Shown in pieces: positions 6,501-9,231 of a stretch of DNA of 9,231 bases. The stretch lies in the NCBI GenBank assembly GCA_943331145.2, contig CALQKL020000071.1, positions 1 to 9,231 of the forward strand. The letters are read 5' to 3'. How positions within the stretch are numbered: the first letter of the stretch is position 1; every line of letters starts with the position of its first letter. The translations under genes and the position numbers were made by a program. The DNA comes from Chitinophaga pinensis (GTDB taxonomy: Bacteria; Bacteroidota; Bacteroidia; Chitinophagales; Chitinophagaceae). The notes under the pieces were generated by a model. That model made no database searches and was not told the origin of the DNA. It saw only the letters and a list, made by a program, of their open reading frames with translations.

Positions 6501-9231
6501 TCTCAACAAACTTTTGCTGCTAACAATGGTTATTTATGTATGAATTCTGGAACAACTGCTGGTACCTTCAGACTTCTTATTGGATCGAGTGGCACTGTGA
6601 ATGCTACTGAATTGTATGCAAATGGTACAACGGCTTTGTCAAGTTTAAACACAATTTCAATCGCTTCTGGCGGTGTATTAAACATTGATTCATTAGCTGA
6701 TTTCAGAAAAGCAAATCAAACGGTAATTGGCGCAGGCACATTTAATCTAAGGGGTAAAGCTTTAATGAGAATTGGAGCTACAACGGGTTTATCTGCTTCT
6801 GCTGCATCTGGCCAAATTCAAACAACGATCAGAAATTTAAGTACATCAGGAAGATATTCATATGAAAGCAGATCAGCTCAAGTAACAGGAGATGGAATAC
6901 CATCAACAATTGGAGCACTAATTGTTAGAGATACGCTAACAACTTTAACGCTTTCAAAAGCAATAAGAGTAACCGATTCGATTCGATTTAATCATGGTAG
7001 ACTAGTATTAAGCAGTTTTGATATTAATACTGCTTCTGTAAAAAATTTCAGGGATACCAATTACGTTGTTACAAACGGAACTGGCGCATTAAAAATTAGA
7101 AATGTAGGAAGTACGGATGTTATTTTCCCTGTTGGTCCAAGTACAACAGTTTATAATCCTATTACATTAAACAATATAGGAACACCAGATACATTTGCGG
7201 TGAAAGTGGCTGCTGGAGCACCTACTGGAGTTGCAGTTTCTCCAAGATTAGATTCAGCAATCAATAAAAATTGGACAATAGTAGAAGATGTACAAGGAGG
7301 AAGTAATGTTACTGTTACACCACAATGGGTAACTGCAGATGCCAATGCTCAATTCTTAAGTAGCTATTGTGCGGTAATACATTCTAATGGTAGTATTATT
7401 GATGCAGCAGGATCTGTTGGTCCAGCTGTGGGCACAAGTCCATTTACAAAATTCGGTTCTAGTTTTACCAGCTTTTTATCAACCGATAAATTTGGTGTGA
7501 GTACATCACCAAGGAAATTTAGAAGTCGTGATTCAGGTCCATGGAATGATCCTTTTTCTTGGGAATTATATAATGCAACCGGCGGATATTCAAATTCTGA
7601 AGTGGATTTTCCTTCAACAACACCTTATGACGTAATTATTCAAAACGCGCATACCATTAACACATTTAGTGGTACATCACCCGTTGCTAATAATTTACAA
7701 ATAGATGGATTGTTGTCTACACTTTCTGATGATATTAGTATACACGGCAGCTGGGTAAGATCTGCAACCGGAGGGTTTGATCATAACAATAAAATTGTAA
7801 AATTTGTAGGTTCAGCAAATGCAATTATCTCTGCAAATGGTGCTGATGAATATTTCCCTTATCTAACATTAGCAAAAACTGCTTTAGCCAATAAGCTTAC
7901 GCTTTCTGACAATATAAAAATTGGGAAAGAATTAAAAATTACTTCTGGAACTTTAGATTTATCATCAAAAAATATTACGCTTTTGTCTGATGCAAATAAT
8001 ACGGCTTCATTTGCATCTTTCCCAGCAAGTGGTGCGGCAATAAATTATTCATCAACAGGAAGATTTGTTATTCAAAGATATATCCACACCGGGACATCAG
8101 GTACAAGACATACAAAATCTTGGCAGTTGCTTTGTGCACCAATAGATCCCGCAGAAAATGTTACGATTAAACAAGCTTGGATGGAAAATGCGGGTAATAA
8201 CCTTAACCCAAATCCTGGTTTTGGAACACAAGTAGTAGGTCCAGGAGGTGCTGCTAACGGATTCGATCAAGCAACGGTATCTACTTCTTTGAAAGTATTT
8301 GATGCAACCAATAATGTTTGGGCATTCGTACCAAATACAAATCAGAATGTATCTAACGATAAAGGATACATGCTATTTGTAAGAGGAAGTCGTGCAGTAA
8401 CTACAATCAATGGAAGAGCCGATTCTACTGTATTGAGGGCGACAGGTAAATTATTGACTGGTTCAATAAATGGGCCTACTGTTCCTGCAAATACATTTCA
8501 ATCGGTAGCAAACCCTTACGCTTCGGCCATTGATTATAATTCTGTAACAGGTTCAAATTTGCAGAACTATATTTGGGTTTTTGATCCAAATTATGGAGGA
8601 ACAACATATGGTTTGGGAAGATTCAATGCAATTGATGTTACTAGTGGTAGTCCGCAGCTTTTAACACCTTTTTATTCAGACATTGCTCAAAATACTTTAA
8701 TTCAATCTGGTCAGGCATTTTTAGTTAGATCTACTTCTTCAGCAGGTAGCATTAGCTTTAATGAAACGGATAAAATATCTGGAAGTAGATTGGCATCAAG
8801 AGAAAACCAAAATAATGCAATTATTACACCTTCTATAAGATCAACCATTTCTTTTTTAGACACAGATGGTCGTTATAAAATAAGTGATGGTAATTTAGTT
8901 ATGTTTGAAGATGCTTATTCTGATGATGCATCGGATGACGCGTTAAAATATTTCAATGTTGGCGATAATTTCTCCATTTATAGAAATGGAAGTTCACTTG
9001 CCATTGAAAAAAGAAAGCCTGTTTTATTAAATGATACCATATTTTATAAAATGTTAGTATCAAAAATTGGCAACTATAATTTGAAAATAAATGTATCAAA
9101 TTGGGCCAATTCATTAACTGGTGCAAAACTCATTGATAAGTTTACAAATCAAAGCACAAATATAAATTTATCAGATTCTTTGGTTTATAATTTTGAAGTT
9201 AATTCTAATGAAGGGTCAAAAGCTAGTGACA
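3555..9231 (+). CDS. Giant modular secreted protein, probable T9SS cargo, C-terminus cut by window edge
   Basis: An open frame of 1892 codons that continues past the right edge. ATG 3555 is the only ATG after the in-frame stop at 3507 that leads into the signal peptide: KKLP, a Phe/Leu-rich core, then SYA before Gln31. Domains by eye: residues 32-262, a lectin/MAM-like beta region starting LFQQDFNGGAF; about 265-350, a fibronectin-III-like domain (FTANWVPVSGVTGYFVDI ... YYYRVRS); about 371-453, 454-546 and 549-637, Ig-like modules, each with a Cys near either end; 641-745, a further beta domain; 748-818 and 1322-1389, diverged copies of one module; between and after them, beta-rich repeats. 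From about 1502 (GRFVIQRYI ... WQLLCAPI, and NPYASAIDY near 1653) it matches the region that precedes the C-terminal sorting domain in many Bacteroidota exported proteins. No catalytic motif was recognised. An adhesive or structural surface role is inferred. The T9SS sorting domain itself is not visible. Confidence 0.85.
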   Translation, partial: MQICYKIFQYKKLPLTIFVFLFFLNSTSYAQLFQQDFNGGAFTPATINCSSGQVTDLTTYRNAIAPSNSQFTYINTSTGSSCGTSISVNTTSGKLEVVKTANNAYLTRSYPFPSNVTSALVRFDFEVLSNGSSNTSAFNFYIGDTIPDGNSSSSYKFHTNFKIGISDGNSLSWRVASTGAYVTGAHTVLMAVNNSGGTLNYLGPDGSCESVGDDKYDLWIDNVRYVNENTSSLNAGQTLKRFSIISNSGPASTCTFDNILIDPIPPTPTVLPESPLTGGGVGFTANWVPVSGVTGYFVDIADNNTFTTNLNTVYVAGAATGSYIFSTLTSGNTYYYRVRSASQYTVGTYQSCNSATESGFASSALSFSSQPLNISECIGGANALNVSSTQATSFQWFSNTVNANTGGTLIGGATGTTYLPSSAAAGTNYYYCVIGNGTVEIASNVATVRVDALPALTGVSQSTAVCGGQNATILLTGLVSGSVNKVYYHVASGGALLADSVLETGSGNGSFLFLTTNANNGQLLVIDSIRTSCISTFSNGVTLTVNTSPSNPTGGSTVTSCIAGSSLSLNVNNPGAGFTTNWYATATGGNVLSGGSGTNSFVTPSFNNDTTVTYYAQTVSGTTGCSSPIRVAVIGSVSIPVLTLNSTTIYSPPPVAALYNLNLPYLSATGGADRYDIEWTGSTSGVFTNVTNGILPGSTANNIIMSLNASAVVGTYTGRIRVKRSSNGCTSDWTSFTLVLIPIAVGDYGSVRDGNWAINPNLTWKKYNATTGRFSDTVTAAPTPSTNIWILDGYTVITGNSSVSCRDLHVINGRLKSGNTVSRTGLSVAVSGGVIEVASNGYFGTRGQSIPDTADALSLSIQNVSVPSAAAPVTSIIGIGGYIDIGRLIVTGANDSVVIDHDMTINFKGTNNNGYDPACYFNGTNQKLYIKPSRTVTFDKWSNFSVGSAPANYINNPLNNYSLYVDGTLNFTPGIPSTATLTSQQTFAANNGYLCMNSGTTAGTFRLLIGSSGTVNATELYANGTTALSSLNTISIASGGVLNIDSLADFRKANQTVIGAGTFNLRGKALMRIGATTGLSASAASGQIQTTIRNLSTSGRYSYESRSAQVTGDGIPSTIGALIVRDTLTTLTLSKAIRVTDSIRFNHGRLVLSSFDINTASVKNFRDTNYVVTNGTGALKIRNVGSTDVIFPVGPSTTVYNPITLNNIGTPDTFAVKVAAGAPTGVAVSPRLDSAINKNWTIVEDVQGGSNVTVTPQWVTADANAQFLSSYCAVIHSNGSIIDAAGSVGPAVGTSPFTKFGSSFTSFLSTDKFGVSTSPRKFRSRDSGPWNDPFSWELYNATGGYSNSEVDFPSTTPYDVIIQNAHTINTFSGTSPVANNLQIDGLLSTLSDDISIHGSWVRSATGGFDHNNKIVKFVGSANAIISANGADEYFPYLTLAKTALANKLTLSDNIKIGKELKITSGTLDLSSKNITLLSDANNTASFASFPASGAAINYSSTGRFVIQRYIHTGTSGTRHTKSWQLLCAPIDPAENVTIKQAWMENAGNNLNPNPGFGTQVVGPGGAANGFDQATVSTSLKVFDATNNVWAFVPNTNQNVSNDKGYMLFVRGSRAVTTINGRADSTVLRATGKLLTGSINGPTVPANTFQSVANPYASAIDYNSVTGSNLQNYIWVFDPNYGGTTYGLGRFNAIDVTSGSPQLLTPFYSDIAQNTLIQSGQAFLVRSTSSAGSISFNETDKISGSRLASRENQNNAIITPSIRSTISFLDTDGRYKISDGNLVMFEDAYSDDASDDALKYFNVGDNFSIYRNGSSLAIEKRKPVLLNDTIFYKMLVSKIGNYNLKINVSNWANSLTGAKLIDKFTNQSTNINLSDSLVYNFEVNSNEGSKASD
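3669..3675 (+). repeat. Seven-G homopolymer near the start of the giant gene
   Basis: Seven consecutive G encode most of Gly39-Gly40-Ala41, eight residues after the predicted signal-peptide cleavage site. Elsewhere in this gene Gly is mostly GGT or GGA, so two GGG codons followed by GCT stand out in A/T-rich DNA. A one-base slip here would shift the frame and truncate the protein soon after the signal peptide. Whether the tract actually varies cannot be told from one sequence. Confidence 0.6.
5796..6008 (+). repeat. GNW/W module, copy 1 (within the giant protein)
   Basis: Residues 748-818 of the giant protein. The module opens YGSVRDGNW, has a second Trp in LTWKKYNATTG, then PTPSTNIWILDGYTVIT, and ends DLHVINGRLKSG. 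It resembles the common Bacteroidota unit with GNW..P.TW, a short linker, a D/NGHTV-like strand and a following beta-helix-like run of LxxxxGxL strands. Copy 2 lies about 570 residues downstream and keeps the same order of landmarks. The copies are recognisable at protein level only; the DNA has diverged. Confidence 0.6.
7518..7721 (+). repeat. GNW/W module, copy 2 (within the giant protein)
   Basis: Residues 1322-1389 of the giant protein. The landmarks run parallel to copy 1: FRSRDSGPW, a second Trp in FSWELYNATGG, a PSTTPYDVIIQNAHTI strand and NNLQIDGLLST at the end. YNATG is identical in both copies. The Gly-Asn before the first Trp of copy 1 is Gly-Pro here. The segment after it (FVGSANAIISANGADEYF, then LTLSDNIKIGKELKITSG) is beta-rich and continues to the QRYI region. 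Confidence 0.6.

Noticed and set aside
4154..7345. Several minus-strand open frames of 64-113 codons opposite the giant gene
   Set aside because: Pro/Val/Leu-rich antisense readings of Thr/Ser/Gly-rich codons; no starts with leaders, no recognisable domains.
3555..9231. Frequent D-S/T-(A/I/L/V/M/T) triplets, the Bacteroidota O-glycosylation motif
   Set aside because: About 14 were seen by eye (for example at residue 499), but a rough estimate from the protein's Asp and Ser/Thr content gives around ten by chance, so enrichment is not shown.

Overview
The window looks like chromosomal DNA from a low-GC member of the Bacteroidota, most likely Chitinophagaceae or a close relative; the family is inferred. 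Three things point there. Start codons are preceded by A/T-rich leaders without Shine-Dalgarno sequences. The xylulokinase and GH28 proteins have Bacteroidota-type motifs. The right half encodes a very large, Ser/Thr/Asn/Gly-rich, signal-peptide-bearing mosaic protein of the kind exported by the type IX secretion system (T9SS) in this phylum.

Layout, left to right. Positions 1-1419 (minus strand) carry a xylulokinase gene (xylB) that lacks only its last residues because it runs off the left edge. Positions 1420-1584 form a short intergenic gap with a LacI-type palindromic operator candidate in front of xylB and a Rho-independent terminator behind the next gene. Positions 1585-3096 (minus) encode a secreted GH28 polygalacturonase-family glycosidase. 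Positions 3097-3554 are a 458-bp, very A/T-rich divergent intergenic region with a Bacteroidota-type -7 promoter box facing right. From 3555 to the right edge (plus strand) one open reading frame of at least 1892 codons encodes a giant modular secreted protein. It has a signal peptide, an N-terminal lectin/jelly-roll-like region, one fibronectin-III-like domain, several Ig-like modules, two diverged copies of a GNW/W-type module leading into beta-rich repeats, and the pre-sorting-domain region typical of T9SS cargo. Its C-terminus lies outside the window.

How the genes fit together. The GH28 enzyme would act outside the cytoplasm on pectic polysaccharide. Xylulokinase would phosphorylate D-xylulose in the cytoplasm and feed the pentose phosphate pathway. 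Their adjacency on one strand suggests a plant-cell-wall sugar utilisation locus, but the terminator and the separate operator indicate that xylB has its own promoter. The giant protein is transcribed divergently and need not be part of that pathway; it is probably a surface or secreted adhesin-like or structural protein. I see no RNA genes, CRISPR arrays, insertion sequences or phage genes. The least ordinary items are the giant mosaic protein, the seven-G tract just inside its coding region, its duplicated module, and the operator in front of xylB.
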